Shown: piece by piece, positions 28,753 to 39,889 of the stretch
Numbering within the stretch: position 1 is the stretch's first letter
How the letters are laid out: every line of letters starts with the position of its first letter
Source of the DNA: a virus
Virus record (IMG/VR): IMGVR_UViG_3300025889_000004
Span: 1 to 63,356 of that record
DNA length: 63,356 nucleotides
Direction: 5' to 3' (one strand)
Made by a program: the position numbers and the translations under genes
Notes under the pieces: generated by a model
Told to the model about the DNA's origin: nothing
Seen by the model: only the letters and a program-made list of their open reading frames with translations
Databases searched by the model: none

Positions 28753-31700
28753 GCTTCAGCTTCTTGGGGCGCAGCTGCTTGATCTTGGTCTTGATCATGC
28801 GGAGCGCCTTCGGGCCTCGAGTCAAAGCCCTGATGCGGCGCATAGCGGCAGGCATTCCACCAGCCCGCTCGGACTTGGGCTTGATCCCATCGACCAGCTT
28901 CTTAATCGCAACGTCACCGCGATCAAAGACGGCTCGCTGCTCTGGGCTCATGCGCGAGCGCAGTCCAATCTTCTCGTCCGAAGACAGCATGCGACCGAAC
29001 GCCTTCTGCTCTGGGAACTGAGACTTCAGCGACGCCTTCACCGCAGACCAAGGATCGCCAACTCCAGTGGCAGCCTTCACTTCAGCAGCCTTGTTCAGTA
29101 GCTGCTGAGCGCCAGCATTATCGCCTGCCGCACTGGCGGCGACCGCACGCCGTATCAGAGAGCTGAACTGGGTCGGCTCCATTCCGCCTCCGCCACCGCT
29201 GGTCTTTAGCTCTAGGCTTCCAGCATTCCTAGAAGCAACGCGAACCGCATCTGAAACCGCATCGCGAGCGGCAATAGAAGGGATTCGATTGAGCGCTGGG
29301 CTGACAACAGGAAGCGTTCCTCGCACCGCAGAGAGCACTGCTCCAGCGTAGTCTCCGGTGGCGGTTGCGTACTTGATGGATCTCGAAAGCGTCGAAATCG
29401 CACCAAGCTGCGGGCTGAGCTTCGTGAGGTCGGTGAGGTCGGCTCGGTTCTTCTGAGCACCAACCAGACCGGCAGCAATCTCTCCCCAGTAGGGAACCAT
29501 TCCCGCAATCGCAACACCGCCAAGCTTGGCCATGTTCTTCGCGGACGGATCAGAGATGACATCCCTGAATGTGGTCTGCGAATACGGCCTTCCAGTAATG
29601 ATGCCATAGGCAACACCCTTTGCCTCGTTCGCTGGGATTCCAGCCAGCATCAACAGCAGGAGAAGTGCAACGAGTGCCGCGAGTTGAATTCCACCAGCAA
29701 TGACCTTGTCCTTGCGCTCTGTGCTGATCGAGGAAAGGCCCTCGAGGGTTCCAAGCCAGTTCGACATCCAGCCTGGGAATCCGATCAGGAACCGAATAGC
29801 TCGTCCGAATCCACCGCGAGTCTTGATTACATCTGCACGAGCAGAATCGACAGGAAGGTTGGAAGCTGCCAACGCACGCATCAAAACGTCTGCTTCAGCA
29901 TTCTGATCAGCTATAAGCGGAACCGAGTAGATGTCCTGACCCGCTTTGCGAGCCGCTTCGACACGCTTGTGGTAGTCGGCCATCAGGAACTCAATGCTCC
30001 CAGCTGGAACCAGCATGTCCTTCAGGATGATCAGCTGCTCAGGCGTCCAGCCAGCGTTCTCGAAAGCTTCCTGAGGAGTGATGACATTGTCTGGGTTGGC
30101 CCAGTTGTCCCAGCCAGGATTACCTGACTTGGAACGAACCTGCATCATGCGCTCACCGGCCATGAACATCACAGCCAGATGCTTCTGCAGGGTCCTCGTG
30201 ATCTCGGTGTTGGCGAGCTCGTCAGCCTTGGGCTGCATGCTCATCATAAACTCCCGCAGAGAGGCTACCGCTCGATTGGAGAACATCTTGTCGATCGCCC
30301 TAGCCGAAGGGGAGTCGACTTCTCCAGGCTGACGAACCACGTTGCCGTAGGTTCCCATCTCGGAGATCAGCTTGGCGCTTTCAAATGGGCTGACGGTTTC
30401 AGGTTCCCATCCACCAAGCTTGGCAATCTGAGCAACACGAGCGTATTCGTCGGAGACCCTGATGAACCTCTCGGCGAAGACACCGAACGCCCTTCGGTTC
30501 TTGCGCATGATTGCAGACAGGGTCGGGTTGGTTACGATCGCCCTCTCGACAAGACGCAGCACCGGCTTTGTCCCAGCAGTCAGGAGCGCGCTCGCCATCG
30601 CCCTAGGATATGACTTGAAAGACAGGCCTCGAGTCATCGACCTAGCCACAACATCTCCACCGGCTACGCCGAACAGATAGTTCGTGATCGGAACCATCGG
30701 CGTCGTGAGCAAGAGGATCTTCTGAGCAAGACCGGCTTGGCCCAGGAGTCCACTGTCGTCGTGGACATTGATGCCCTGAACCCGCTGGGTGAACGTGTCG
30801 CGAAGGGTCTGGACTAGGCTAAGCAGCGTCTCTGCCTTGGATCGATCGATGTAGAACTTGCCGCTCTTGATGTCTGCCTTCAGCGATTCCGGATCATTCT
30901 TCATCCGCTCGCCGATGTTGATGATGTACTGCTTCAGCGCGGACTCGACATCCATCATCTGACGAGCGATCTGAATCAGGGAAGGAATCTGGGCGGCAAC
31001 CAGAAGTCCATTGATCTCTGCGTCCGTAGACAGCGTGTACGAATAGAACACCCCAGGTGCCACCATCTTGCCACGAGGCTTGGTGAACTGGTTCAGCCCA
31101 TCAACAACGCTGACGATTGCAGTTTGGGATTTATCGTTTCCACCACTGATGGAACCATTCGAGCTCTCTTCGACGTATTTGCGAGCTTCCTGCTGGCTGA
31201 CGAGCTTCTCTTGGTCGATCGCGATCGAGAACTTGCGCACCTCATCGAGCAGGCTGCGCTTAATATCGGACTCTATGTCGGACATCGACGCAGCTGCAGG
31301 GCTCATGTCGGCGATCTGACTGACAAGCTCGTCGGTCGTAGTCGGCAGCAAGGCTGGGTTCTTTCGCCAGCGGATCGCCAGCTGCTCGTAGATCTTAGCG
31401 TAGTTGCTGGTGTTCTCGAAGTCGCTGTTGGTCTCAGCAACGTACCGCCTCAGGACCTTGCTGAACGCAGTGGGATCATCGAAGATGGCCTCGATCGCCT
31501 TCAGCTGAGCGTCCTCATCCTTGATGCTGTTGACCGCGTCGAGGACCTTCTGAACGTAGAAACCTGGAGATCCAACGTGGTTCTCCCTGCGGAGTCTGCG
31601 AGGAGTTGTTGCGGCACCTGCGGCGAATGGCTTTCTGAATACATTCCCCTCCCTGATGAGGTTCGGGAAGTGCTTGATGATTCCTCCAACAAAATCACCG

Positions 31701-34700
31701 CTGGCTACACCGTAGACCTGATCCGCAAAGCGTGCCTGCAATTCGATGGACGCTAGGTCCTCCTTGGTCACGATGTGACCGAATGGAGTGGCCTCTCCAA
31801 CCTTGATCATAGGATCCCTGTCGTTCTGACGGGAGTTGAGCAGCTCGTTAGCAACCTCCTCCTGCCACACCATAGGATCCATCCCAGGATGAGACTTGAT
31901 GGCGCGATACTGAGCGACCTTCAGAGCCAGAGCTCCGAAGAACTTATTGGCTTTGACTGCGGATAGCTTCTTCTCGAGCGAGTCTTGGATGGCATTCAGC
32001 AGAGACAACCTCTTGCCCATAGGCCCAGGAATCATTCGAGCCAGAGCCATCCGGTTCACCAGAGCTTTGACTCCAGGGAATCTCCTACCAAAGACGAATG
32101 GGTTCAGCCATCCAGCGGTAAGCGCGGGAGATGCGGTCTGAGCACCGTAGTTCCGCAGCCTATCGCTGAGCTGCTTGAGAGACTCAAGCTCCACTGGATC
32201 AACAGCAACAGTTCCTGAGGCCAGCTGCTGAAGGCGCGCCTGCACTGCGGACACAAGCTTGTAGAAGTCTATGCCAGCCTTTGTGTCGGCAGCGACATCG
32301 AGCTGAGGATTGAAGAAGTACTCCTGACCATCGATCACCCATCGCTCACCACGTCCACGCGGATCAACTGTTCCAAGGATCTCTGGGTTGGAGTAGCCAA
32401 GGTTCTTGGTAGCGGTCGCGTACGAATCCTTGAACTCGGGAGATGCAACGACGCTCTCGAGCAGAGCGATCTGCTCAAGCGTAGCTGCGAACTCGTTGTC
32501 GATCCGTTCGATCTCAAGGTTCAAGGCCTTGAGGCGCTCCAGCTCAGCCTCCTTTGTGGACCTCTCCCTGTAGTATCGCTTCGCGAAATCCTCTATCGAC
32601 ACCTTCTTTGACTTCGCAGCAGGAGAAGTAGAGGCCAGCGCGAAGTAGTCCTCGAAGGCTTTCCTGTCTGCCGCAGCAAGATCGAGATTGGCCTTGTAGT
32701 CCTTGATCGTCTTGAGCGAAGAGGCGAGGCCGCGATAGGACTCAAGAACGGAACGCTTACCAGAAGCCGGAGGCGTCAGAAGCTTTGCGATCGTCTCTGG
32801 AAGGACCTTGCCAACGAGCACGTTGTTATCGACGACGTACTTGAGGATCGCGTCGTTGTTTCCGGCCGCCTTGGATGCAGCGATGACCGAATCAGGAACC
32901 GCATCGGAGATGATGTCTATCGCCTTTGAGACATCCGCATTCTGCTTCTTTATGTAGAGGGCCGCGTTGGTTGCGTTGACCTTGGCCTGCTCCAGCGCCG
33001 CATCGACTCCAGAGAATGTCCGCAGCTCGTCTCGAATGTACTTGGAGTAGTCCTTAAGCAATGCGCGCTGTGCGGTTTCAGCAACCTGAGCAGCAGACTT
33101 CGCAGCCATTGCCTCAGCAAGCATTGAGATAAGGCGAGGCGATGTCATCTGCTCTCGCAGTGCCTCGAGCTTGGCATTTTTCTTGGCGAGAACGTCTAGG
33201 ATGTTCTTGCCCTGATTCCACACCGCATAGCTGAAGCTGCCCTTGTTCGGATCGTTTGCATTGATCAACGACAGCGGAATGGATGTCGTTGAGATTTCGT
33301 TCAGCGACTTCAGCCAGCGCATCCCACGCTCAGCAGATTCAGAGAGTCCAGCCAGCTGTGCTCCAAGCCCTGCTGGAAGGAGTCCGCGCTGCACTGATGC
33401 CGACTGCTCAATGGTTGTGACCTGAGACTGCTCAAGTCCTGGCCTGCGTGTTTCTGATTCAACCTGAGCTCGCGTCTTGAAAGGAGTCTTCGAGTACCTG
33501 ATGTCTGCTGACTGAAGATTGAACCGCTGGCTCAGAGGGATGACGTTGCCGGAGTCGTCATAGGTAACTGGATCAGCCAGCTTGGCCTGTCGTGATGCTT
33601 TAATAAGAATCTCAGGAGCCCCATACGAAAATCCTCCAGCACCATCGGCAATTACAGCATCTGCATTCGACCTGCTTGCCAACTCGTCAAACGCTTCACC
33701 CTGTTCAACAGAACCATACTCTTCAGAGAGCTCTTGATAAACATCACGAAGAGCCCTTTGAACATCAGTGGTTCTAGCGTCGAGGAGGTTTTCGGACTTC
33801 AGGTAGAACCTGCGAGGGGTTCCGTACCTCCTCGCGTAACCAATATCTGGAGTGAAGTAGAAACCCCTGCCCAAATTGCCGCCGTCATATTCGCCGTATT
33901 CAAGCTCCTCTCCCCTGCTTTCAGCCTGCTCGGCGAGTGATAAGAATCTGTTAAACGCAGTCTTTGATGCATGATAACCAGACAATGCGTACCCAGCAAG
34001 GCGAGCAGCCTCATCTACGAGGCGCTGCGCGGCACCAATGTCTCCAGCTTGAACAGCAGCCAAATACTCCGCATCAAGCGACTGCATTGACTGAGTTGCC
34101 GACATTGCGGAAAGCGTCTCGACCACCTCGTTCCCATTGACTGTGTATGTCGTCGATGGGCGGGACACACGCGCATGAACCTTGGCTACTGCTTTGGCAG
34201 CGATGTACTCAGCGGCCAATCGAGTGAGCCGAACACCCTTGCTGTTGGCCCACGCAAGCACGCGACCGGTGATGCGCTGGAACCAGTTGCGTCCCCTCCA
34301 AGCCTTGGCCAGAAGCTCGACCTTGCGGGCGTCCTCTTCGCGAGAGACTGCGGCAGGATCGTACTCAAGTCGGGCAACCTCAGCAGCGATCTCGGCAGCC
34401 TCATCTGGCGTGACCTGTGAGATCTCAGCGGCAAGCTCTCCATTCGCGTTCGCGGCTTCGGACTCCTCGTGAAGCAGGACCGTGTCGATGTCCGCTGCGG
34501 AGGAGACCTTCGCGGAGTTGATCTCGATCCTAATGATTCGACCGTCCGCTTTGCTGATGAAGATCCGGCCATCGAAGTTCGCGTTGGGGTCGTTCACCAC
34601 ACGAACCAATCCGCCAGATTGAATGCCGAACCGAGAGAGAAGGCGATCCTCAACAGCAGCAACAGTCAGTCCGGTTGCTGGGCCGACATTGCGGCTGAGG

Positions 34701-37700
34701 AACTCAAACGGCTCCTCTGAATTGCTTTCATACTGATCTGCGATGTAGCCAAGGCCATCAGTTCCAGTCTTAGAGTAGACTTCCCACGCCTTTTCAAACC
34801 CTTCATTGAAGAGCTGCTGCCTTATATCAGGGTCTAATATTTCTCTGCCAAGAGCCAGACCGATGACTGTTCGATCAATCTCAGAAATCGACTTATCAAA
34901 TACCTGTCTAAACCGAACTTTGTCTACAGGCCTTCCGAAGTTGTTTTCCTCAGCAACAACAGTGTATTCGATAAGTTTATCAGACAGGATGCTATTGAGA
35001 GTGAACGCGTCTCCTCTTCCACCAATAGAGGCACCAACATCAATGCCGCCAACTGTGGAAGGAACTCCAGTTTCAGACATCGGGCTTCTCGCGAAAGCGC
35101 CAACACCAATACCACCGAGGGCCTCAGTCTCACCACCCTCGTCGGTCTGTCTAGTCGGAGCGGCAGTCTTGGAAAGCGGGTCAGTGGATGCCCATTTAAT
35201 GTAGTCCTTTATCAGCAGGCTTTGCGCGTCACTGACTTTGAAATTTGCGCTCTGTTCTGGATTCTGAAGTCGCCTTACAATCGATTGAAGGACCCTCTTG
35301 GTCCACATCTTGGAGATCTTCGTGTCGTCTATTAGTAGACCTGGATAGTTCCTGCTGAGAGTTATCGCGATCTGCTTCGGTCCTTCCAAGATTTGGAATG
35401 AAGCGCTTAGGAAAATCCTTTCCTCTCTTGTGAGGTCGTTCTCAAAAGCCTGCCGCTCCGCCTTTTCCTCTTCGGACTCAGAACCGGTTTTGGTCCTGTT
35501 TAAGAGGCTCATGTATCGCTGATACTTCGGAGAGCTCTCGAAGTCCTGAAGCGATGCCAGAGCACCTTCCTGATCTGGTGTAAGCTTGTCAGATGTGTCG
35601 CTATCCTGCTCATCGACAACAGGAGCTTCGGTCTTCGTGAATGGGTTCTTGCCCTTCTTGAGCACCACCGTCTCGCCTCGCTTCTTGCCATCGGCATTGA
35701 CGCGTTCAACCCGAACTCCGCCGTCAGGAAGCGAAGTAAATGTGAGGCGATCTCCCAGCGAGATGCCATTTGCCTCGGCGTTGGTGATCTTGGTTTTGCG
35801 CTCTGCGGACTTCTTGGTTTCAGACTCAGCACCAACCACCTGAAGCTGAATGGTGAGACTGCCATCTTGGTTGATGCTGGCGGGTCCAGCGATCTTGGTT
35901 TTACCAAGAGGCTTTCCTTCTTTGAGCGGGCCGAACACCGAAGACTTCAGCTGAACAAAGTCGCCAGCCTTAATGGTGGATCCGTCTGCGTAGACAATGG
36001 TTGTCTGCGCCAAGGGAGCAGGAGCTGCTGGAGCGGGAGCTGCAGCGGGAGCCTTCGGTGCGGGTGGAGCGAAAACGGTTCGCGAAACATAAGCCTCTGG
36101 GGCAGCCGCAGCGCCCTGAGCGTTGATCCTCAGCGAGGAAACAAGTTCACTGAATGCGTCTGATGTATCGTCCCTAGTTCCAGACTCCTTCTGAACCCTA
36201 AGCACCTCATCGTGGTCGGCCTTTGTGATATAGCCAAACTCAAGGGCCTTCTTTGTCAGCGTTTTAAGGCGCGAAGGAGACTCAAGGTTGTTCTCTGCAT
36301 CCTCTACAGCAGAGATGAAGCTTGAGCGGTCTTGATCCTGCCCGACTGGAGCAGGAGCAGTAGCAGGAGCAGCTGGCTGAGCTGGGGCGGCCTGTTCTGA
36401 TGGCTGAGCCTTGGATTGAGCGGAAAGCTCCTGATAGCGAGAGACCAAGCCTATCGCCTGACGAAGCTCAGGGATCGACTGGGACTGCCATCCATACTTT
36501 TGTCCGGCCTCGAAGATGGCCCTTGATCGAGCAGAGCGTGTCGGAAGGGCGTTTGCGGCGTTCAGCTCCGCCTCGTAGGCAGCAATATCAGACGGAAGTT
36601 TGACCCGTAGAAGGCCAGGATTGTTTGGATCCCTTGCGAACTCCTGCTCCGCGATCGTCTGGCCAGCACGATAGGAATCGTCCTGCCAAGGCTGCGTCTG
36701 AGCAGCCGCTACTTCCGCCCTTCCTGCGACATCTGCTGGAACTTGTCCTTGCCGTACTTGCGCCGCCCGATCCACGCGGCCAGCGCCTTGGGCTCCTTGA
36801 CCCCCTTCTTGGACAGCTGGTTGACGAGCTTCTGGAACTTGGACTGTGGCTTCATTGATCTGTTGGAGTTGGCGTTGTTCTTGTGCGCGAAGATCTCGGA
36901 GGCGCTGGGCGACCTCTGGGCTCATTCCTAGGGTCTGCCTAGGCTCTGGAGCTATCGGCCTCGTGGCGGCCCCATAGCGGCTCGCCTGAGCGGCTTCCAA
37001 AGCGGCAAGCTGTTCGTCAGGAGACCTCTGAAGCGCTGCGGCTGCATCCTGCCTAGCCTGAAGCAGTGCGCTTTCGCTATTTGATCGGCGTTGAGACTCC
37101 TCTCTGACATTCGCCATTGCGGCTGCTGTCAGCCTGTTCTGCTCTGACGTGGCGGTTACGAACCTGTCTAGTCGGGCTGATAGATCGATCAGAGGATCGA
37201 CTCTTCGATCCACCACATTTGCACCAATCGCAGCTTCGATGCGTCGATTCAGAAGCTGAATGATTCTCGGAGAAACGGAAAGGAGCTCGTCCCTCCTTAC
37301 TGTGTCTTGATTAGGATCAGACTCGATGGCGTTCAGTTCAGACTGTGCGGCATCAAATAGCTTCTGTATCTCTGGGTTGATCGGAGGAAGCTCTGACCTC
37401 TGAATACGACCTGAGAGAATCGCCTCGTCGATTGGGCTCGTGACTCCAGATGTCGAAAGCACATCTCCTGCAGCACCTGTAGTTTCAATGGGTCCAGCTC
37501 GACGCGGTTCAACAACAACATCGGGCGTCGGCTCGGAATACATTCCAGCCTCGATTGCTGCCCTGCGAGCTGCAGCGTTATTTGGACGGGCCGTTCGGAA
37601 CGGAACGCCAACACCTTTGTAGGTCTGTCCGATTCCACCTTCAGGCGAGACCTGAGTTCCAGATGTGTCGACTGTCTCTTGGAAAGGCGCTCCATAGACA

Positions 37701-38956
37701 GCGCCGACATCGCCACGATCAACAGACCTAGCTCCAAGACGACCAAAGTAATCCTGAAGCTCCTGCTCCAGCCGATCCTCTCGGCGGGCATCTGCAAGTC
37801 TTCCGATGCCAGACTGGGTGCCGCCTATTGCGCCACCAATGAAACCACCAGTGAGTCCAGCCCCAATGACTCTAGTGGCCGCCTCTTGTGCGGTTGGAAG
37901 ACCGCCTCCACCAGCTCCGACAGAGAGTATCGAAACACCCTCCTGCCCAGCCTCCGTGAGTCCTTCTGAAAGAATGTCTTTTCCAACTCCTCTTGCGAAT
38001 CCACCGACACCGCGTTGCGCATATTGCTGAGCGAGCTCCTGAGCAATGTCACGCGCTTCACGCTGCGCAGCCCCAGCGATCCCAAGTACAGGTGGTACAG
38101 ATTCCCTGACTGCGCCTTGGGCGATTCTCCTAGCGGTGCCAGCTGGAACGGCTCCGATCGTCTCCAGCGCACCAGAAAGAAGACCACCTCCAATACCAGC
38201 AGCACGCTGAAGGGGGCCAGTTTCTCCAGTAGCCTCAACAATTTCTCCGTAGATAGCACCGCCCTCTTGAGGTGCAGTGGTGATAATGGGAGCAGCAGCT
38301 CCCGTCAGCGTCTTGCCAGCTCCAAGAAGTCGGAGAGCTCCTGCGGTCGGGGCAGTGGCGAGGATCTGAGGAATCTGTTGAATCACCTGCGCTCCAAGAA
38401 ACCCAGGAATATCACCTGCGGTCTCGATTTCTGAAATCGACTTCGGAGCTGTGGTTGGAATGTCGGCGAGCCCAGACACCTCACTTCCGGCTTCGCGAAG
38501 ACGGTTCGACAAACCTCCAGGGATCGCGGATGCGGCCAGTCCAGCCAAGCCACCAACAACTCCTGGCCCAAACACAGACCCAAGCCTAGCCAACTCAGCG
38601 GGACTTTCCGGAGTCAGTGCGGAAGCGAACTGCAGCGTGCCTCCGGCCATTCGAGCGATCCCAGAACCAAGCTGGCGACCAAACTCAGTTCTCCCAAGGA
38701 ATGGGATTTCCTTGTCTGACTCGTATGCCTGAAGCGTGTCTAGTCTGTTCTGAGCTTGGCGTCCCTCCTCTCGGAGCTGTGCCATCTGGTCCTGAAGGCC
38801 AGATCGCTTGTTCAGGTAGCCAATGATGTCGGCGTCGGAGTAGCCAGCTTTTCTGGCGCTTGGCGCATCAAACCCCTGAACGCCTGAGATGAAGTCCGCG
38901 ATCTCAGAATCGCTGTAACCCGCAGCCCTAGCTCCAGCCCAGTCGAATTGTGGCAT
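28589..38956 (-). CDS. Giant polyvalent internal virion protein (3,455 aa) with ART-like domain
   Basis: By far the largest gene. The N-terminus has two AAGYSD-type repeats (YSDSEIADFI, YSDADIIGYL; 14-48). Helical and Pro/Ala-rich linkers follow (around 940-985). Near 1495, VLLHEESEAA looks like a metallopeptidase motif missing the second His. At about 1657-1815, GYHASKTAFNRF, GRGFYFTPDIGYARRYG and FNLQSADIRYS match the ADP-ribosyltransferase of polyvalent proteins (ART-PolyVal). Membrane-like segments lie near 3085-3110 and 3145-3165. Such proteins are packaged and injected ahead of DNA. Last gene of the late operon. Confidence 0.85.
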   Translation of the reverse strand: MPQFDWAGARAAGYSDSEIADFISGVQGFDAPSARKAGYSDADIIGYLNKRSGLQDQMAQLREEGRQAQNRLDTLQAYESDKEIPFLGRTEFGRQLGSGIARMAGGTLQFASALTPESPAELARLGSVFGPGVVGGLAGLAASAIPGGLSNRLREAGSEVSGLADIPTTAPKSISEIETAGDIPGFLGAQVIQQIPQILATAPTAGALRLLGAGKTLTGAAAPIITTAPQEGGAIYGEIVEATGETGPLQRAAGIGGGLLSGALETIGAVPAGTARRIAQGAVRESVPPVLGIAGAAQREARDIAQELAQQYAQRGVGGFARGVGKDILSEGLTEAGQEGVSILSVGAGGGGLPTAQEAATRVIGAGLTGGFIGGAIGGTQSGIGRLADARREDRLEQELQDYFGRLGARSVDRGDVGAVYGAPFQETVDTSGTQVSPEGGIGQTYKGVGVPFRTARPNNAAARRAAIEAGMYSEPTPDVVVEPRRAGPIETTGAAGDVLSTSGVTSPIDEAILSGRIQRSELPPINPEIQKLFDAAQSELNAIESDPNQDTVRRDELLSVSPRIIQLLNRRIEAAIGANVVDRRVDPLIDLSARLDRFVTATSEQNRLTAAAMANVREESQRRSNSESALLQARQDAAAALQRSPDEQLAALEAAQASRYGAATRPIAPEPRQTLGMSPEVAQRLRDLRAQEQRQLQQINEATVQVPEARQPAVQEGGQGAQGAGRVDRAAQVRQGQVPADVAGRAEVAAAQTQPWQDDSYRAGQTIAEQEFARDPNNPGLLRVKLPSDIAAYEAELNAANALPTRSARSRAIFEAGQKYGWQSQSIPELRQAIGLVSRYQELSAQSKAQPSEQAAPAQPAAPATAPAPVGQDQDRSSFISAVEDAENNLESPSRLKTLTKKALEFGYITKADHDEVLRVQKESGTRDDTSDAFSELVSSLRINAQGAAAAPEAYVSRTVFAPPAPKAPAAAPAPAAPAPLAQTTIVYADGSTIKAGDFVQLKSSVFGPLKEGKPLGKTKIAGPASINQDGSLTIQLQVVGAESETKKSAERKTKITNAEANGISLGDRLTFTSLPDGGVRVERVNADGKKRGETVVLKKGKNPFTKTEAPVVDEQDSDTSDKLTPDQEGALASLQDFESSPKYQRYMSLLNRTKTGSESEEEKAERQAFENDLTREERIFLSASFQILEGPKQIAITLSRNYPGLLIDDTKISKMWTKRVLQSIVRRLQNPEQSANFKVSDAQSLLIKDYIKWASTDPLSKTAAPTRQTDEGGETEALGGIGVGAFARSPMSETGVPSTVGGIDVGASIGGRGDAFTLNSILSDKLIEYTVVAEENNFGRPVDKVRFRQVFDKSISEIDRTVIGLALGREILDPDIRQQLFNEGFEKAWEVYSKTGTDGLGYIADQYESNSEEPFEFLSRNVGPATGLTVAAVEDRLLSRFGIQSGGLVRVVNDPNANFDGRIFISKADGRIIRIEINSAKVSSAADIDTVLLHEESEAANANGELAAEISQVTPDEAAEIAAEVARLEYDPAAVSREEDARKVELLAKAWRGRNWFQRITGRVLAWANSKGVRLTRLAAEYIAAKAVAKVHARVSRPSTTYTVNGNEVVETLSAMSATQSMQSLDAEYLAAVQAGDIGAAQRLVDEAARLAGYALSGYHASKTAFNRFLSLAEQAESRGEELEYGEYDGGNLGRGFYFTPDIGYARRYGTPRRFYLKSENLLDARTTDVQRALRDVYQELSEEYGSVEQGEAFDELASRSNADAVIADGAGGFSYGAPEILIKASRQAKLADPVTYDDSGNVIPLSQRFNLQSADIRYSKTPFKTRAQVESETRRPGLEQSQVTTIEQSASVQRGLLPAGLGAQLAGLSESAERGMRWLKSLNEISTTSIPLSLINANDPNKGSFSYAVWNQGKNILDVLAKKNAKLEALREQMTSPRLISMLAEAMAAKSAAQVAETAQRALLKDYSKYIRDELRTFSGVDAALEQAKVNATNAALYIKKQNADVSKAIDIISDAVPDSVIAASKAAGNNDAILKYVVDNNVLVGKVLPETIAKLLTPPASGKRSVLESYRGLASSLKTIKDYKANLDLAAADRKAFEDYFALASTSPAAKSKKVSIEDFAKRYYRERSTKEAELERLKALNLEIERIDNEFAATLEQIALLESVVASPEFKDSYATATKNLGYSNPEILGTVDPRGRGERWVIDGQEYFFNPQLDVAADTKAGIDFYKLVSAVQARLQQLASGTVAVDPVELESLKQLSDRLRNYGAQTASPALTAGWLNPFVFGRRFPGVKALVNRMALARMIPGPMGKRLSLLNAIQDSLEKKLSAVKANKFFGALALKVAQYRAIKSHPGMDPMVWQEEVANELLNSRQNDRDPMIKVGEATPFGHIVTKEDLASIELQARFADQVYGVASGDFVGGIIKHFPNLIREGNVFRKPFAAGAATTPRRLRRENHVGSPGFYVQKVLDAVNSIKDEDAQLKAIEAIFDDPTAFSKVLRRYVAETNSDFENTSNYAKIYEQLAIRWRKNPALLPTTTDELVSQIADMSPAAASMSDIESDIKRSLLDEVRKFSIAIDQEKLVSQQEARKYVEESSNGSISGGNDKSQTAIVSVVDGLNQFTKPRGKMVAPGVFYSYTLSTDAEINGLLVAAQIPSLIQIARQMMDVESALKQYIINIGERMKNDPESLKADIKSGKFYIDRSKAETLLSLVQTLRDTFTQRVQGINVHDDSGLLGQAGLAQKILLLTTPMVPITNYLFGVAGGDVVARSMTRGLSFKSYPRAMASALLTAGTKPVLRLVERAIVTNPTLSAIMRKNRRAFGVFAERFIRVSDEYARVAQIAKLGGWEPETVSPFESAKLISEMGTYGNVVRQPGEVDSPSARAIDKMFSNRAVASLREFMMSMQPKADELANTEITRTLQKHLAVMFMAGERMMQVRSKSGNPGWDNWANPDNVITPQEAFENAGWTPEQLIILKDMLVPAGSIEFLMADYHKRVEAARKAGQDIYSVPLIADQNAEADVLMRALAASNLPVDSARADVIKTRGGFGRAIRFLIGFPGWMSNWLGTLEGLSSISTERKDKVIAGGIQLAALVALLLLLMLAGIPANEAKGVAYGIITGRPYSQTTFRDVISDPSAKNMAKLGGVAIAGMVPYWGEIAAGLVGAQKNRADLTDLTKLSPQLGAISTLSRSIKYATATGDYAGAVLSAVRGTLPVVSPALNRIPSIAARDAVSDAVRVASRNAGSLELKTSGGGGGMEPTQFSSLIRRAVAASAAGDNAGAQQLLNKAAEVKAATGVGDPWSAVKASLKSQFPEQKAFGRMLSSDEKIGLRSRMSPEQRAVFDRGDVAIKKLVDGIKPKSERAGGMPAAMRRIRALTRGPKALRMIKTKIKQLRPKKLKLTRAGRSGSRLRAPKPLQMAALGPASRARRRPAGLMSPLGRGSVLGMPAASIGI

Positions 38957-38973
38957 GGCCTTTATGGTTGTAT

Positions 38974-39876
38974 CTAGCGAGCCGGATTATTCTGCAGCCA
39001 GAAACGGCCAAGAGGATTAATCGTAGCTGCGTTTGTTCCTACACTAAAATCAACTCTAGCTGGATTCTGCCCTGACATATTGGTTGATACGAGAGGATCC
39101 AGAACAGATGAAGGAAGCCTATTTGTACCATCTATCCCAGTTGGAGCTGGTGTCATTTGCTGAGGATCAGGAGATGATATCCCATACATCGCCTGCATCT
39201 GCTTTCCGACGAGCTCGGCGGCAACTTGCGGAACAGATTTCGACTTATTCTTAGAAAGCTCATCTAGAATCATGTCCGTCATCGGAGAGTTCCATGTAAA
39301 TGCACCACCGAGCGGGCCTGTTGCCTGCTGGTAGTAGTCCTCGATCGCTTTCTGGACCGCAGTTCCGTACTCCTTCTGACGTTCCTGTTGCTGACTCAGC
39401 CGCATCATGCGCTCCTCAGGCGTAGCCATCATGTTGGGATTGGCCTGCAACAGATCAAAGTACCTCTGGCGCTCCGCAGGCACCTTCTCATAAGGCAAAC
39501 CGGCCATACGCTCCTGAGTCTTCATCATCGCTTCTTGTAGGCGGCCTTGCTCGCGAATGGCGTCGGCCCGATTCACAGCCTCAAGACCAGCAATGCGGGC
39601 CATCTCGTTTTGATAGGTTCCCCTGTTGCGAACGTCTGTCTCGCCAATGCCGATCTGGCCACGACGATACTCGTTTATGCCCATCACGTCCTGACCGCGA
39701 ATGCCGAGCTCGCCCTGACGATAGCGATCCAACGCCTCGCCCTCAGATCGGCGAATGTTGGTGTTCGCAACTGCATTGAGATAGTTGCGGTAGGCGTTCT
39801 GCTCTGCGGCGTTAGCGGCCTGCTGGGCCACGCGATTCGCCATCAGAGAGTCGAGAGTAGATCCGTAGGTTGCCAT
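38974..39876 (-). CDS. Probable internal virion protein (300 aa)
   Basis: Ala/Gln/Arg-rich helices with internal near-repeats (YRQGELGIRGQDVMGINEYR, then YRRGQIGIGETDVRNRG). No enzyme motif. Its place between the Gly-rich protein and the giant protein, with 17-bp spacing, suggests an ejection or core protein. Confidence 0.6.
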   Translation of the reverse strand: MATYGSTLDSLMANRVAQQAANAAEQNAYRNYLNAVANTNIRRSEGEALDRYRQGELGIRGQDVMGINEYRRGQIGIGETDVRNRGTYQNEMARIAGLEAVNRADAIREQGRLQEAMMKTQERMAGLPYEKVPAERQRYFDLLQANPNMMATPEERMMRLSQQQERQKEYGTAVQKAIEDYYQQATGPLGGAFTWNSPMTDMILDELSKNKSKSVPQVAAELVGKQMQAMYGISSPDPQQMTPAPTGIDGTNRLPSSVLDPLVSTNMSGQNPARVDFSVGTNAATINPLGRFWLQNNPAR

Positions 39877-39889
39877 ATTTCAGATGAGA

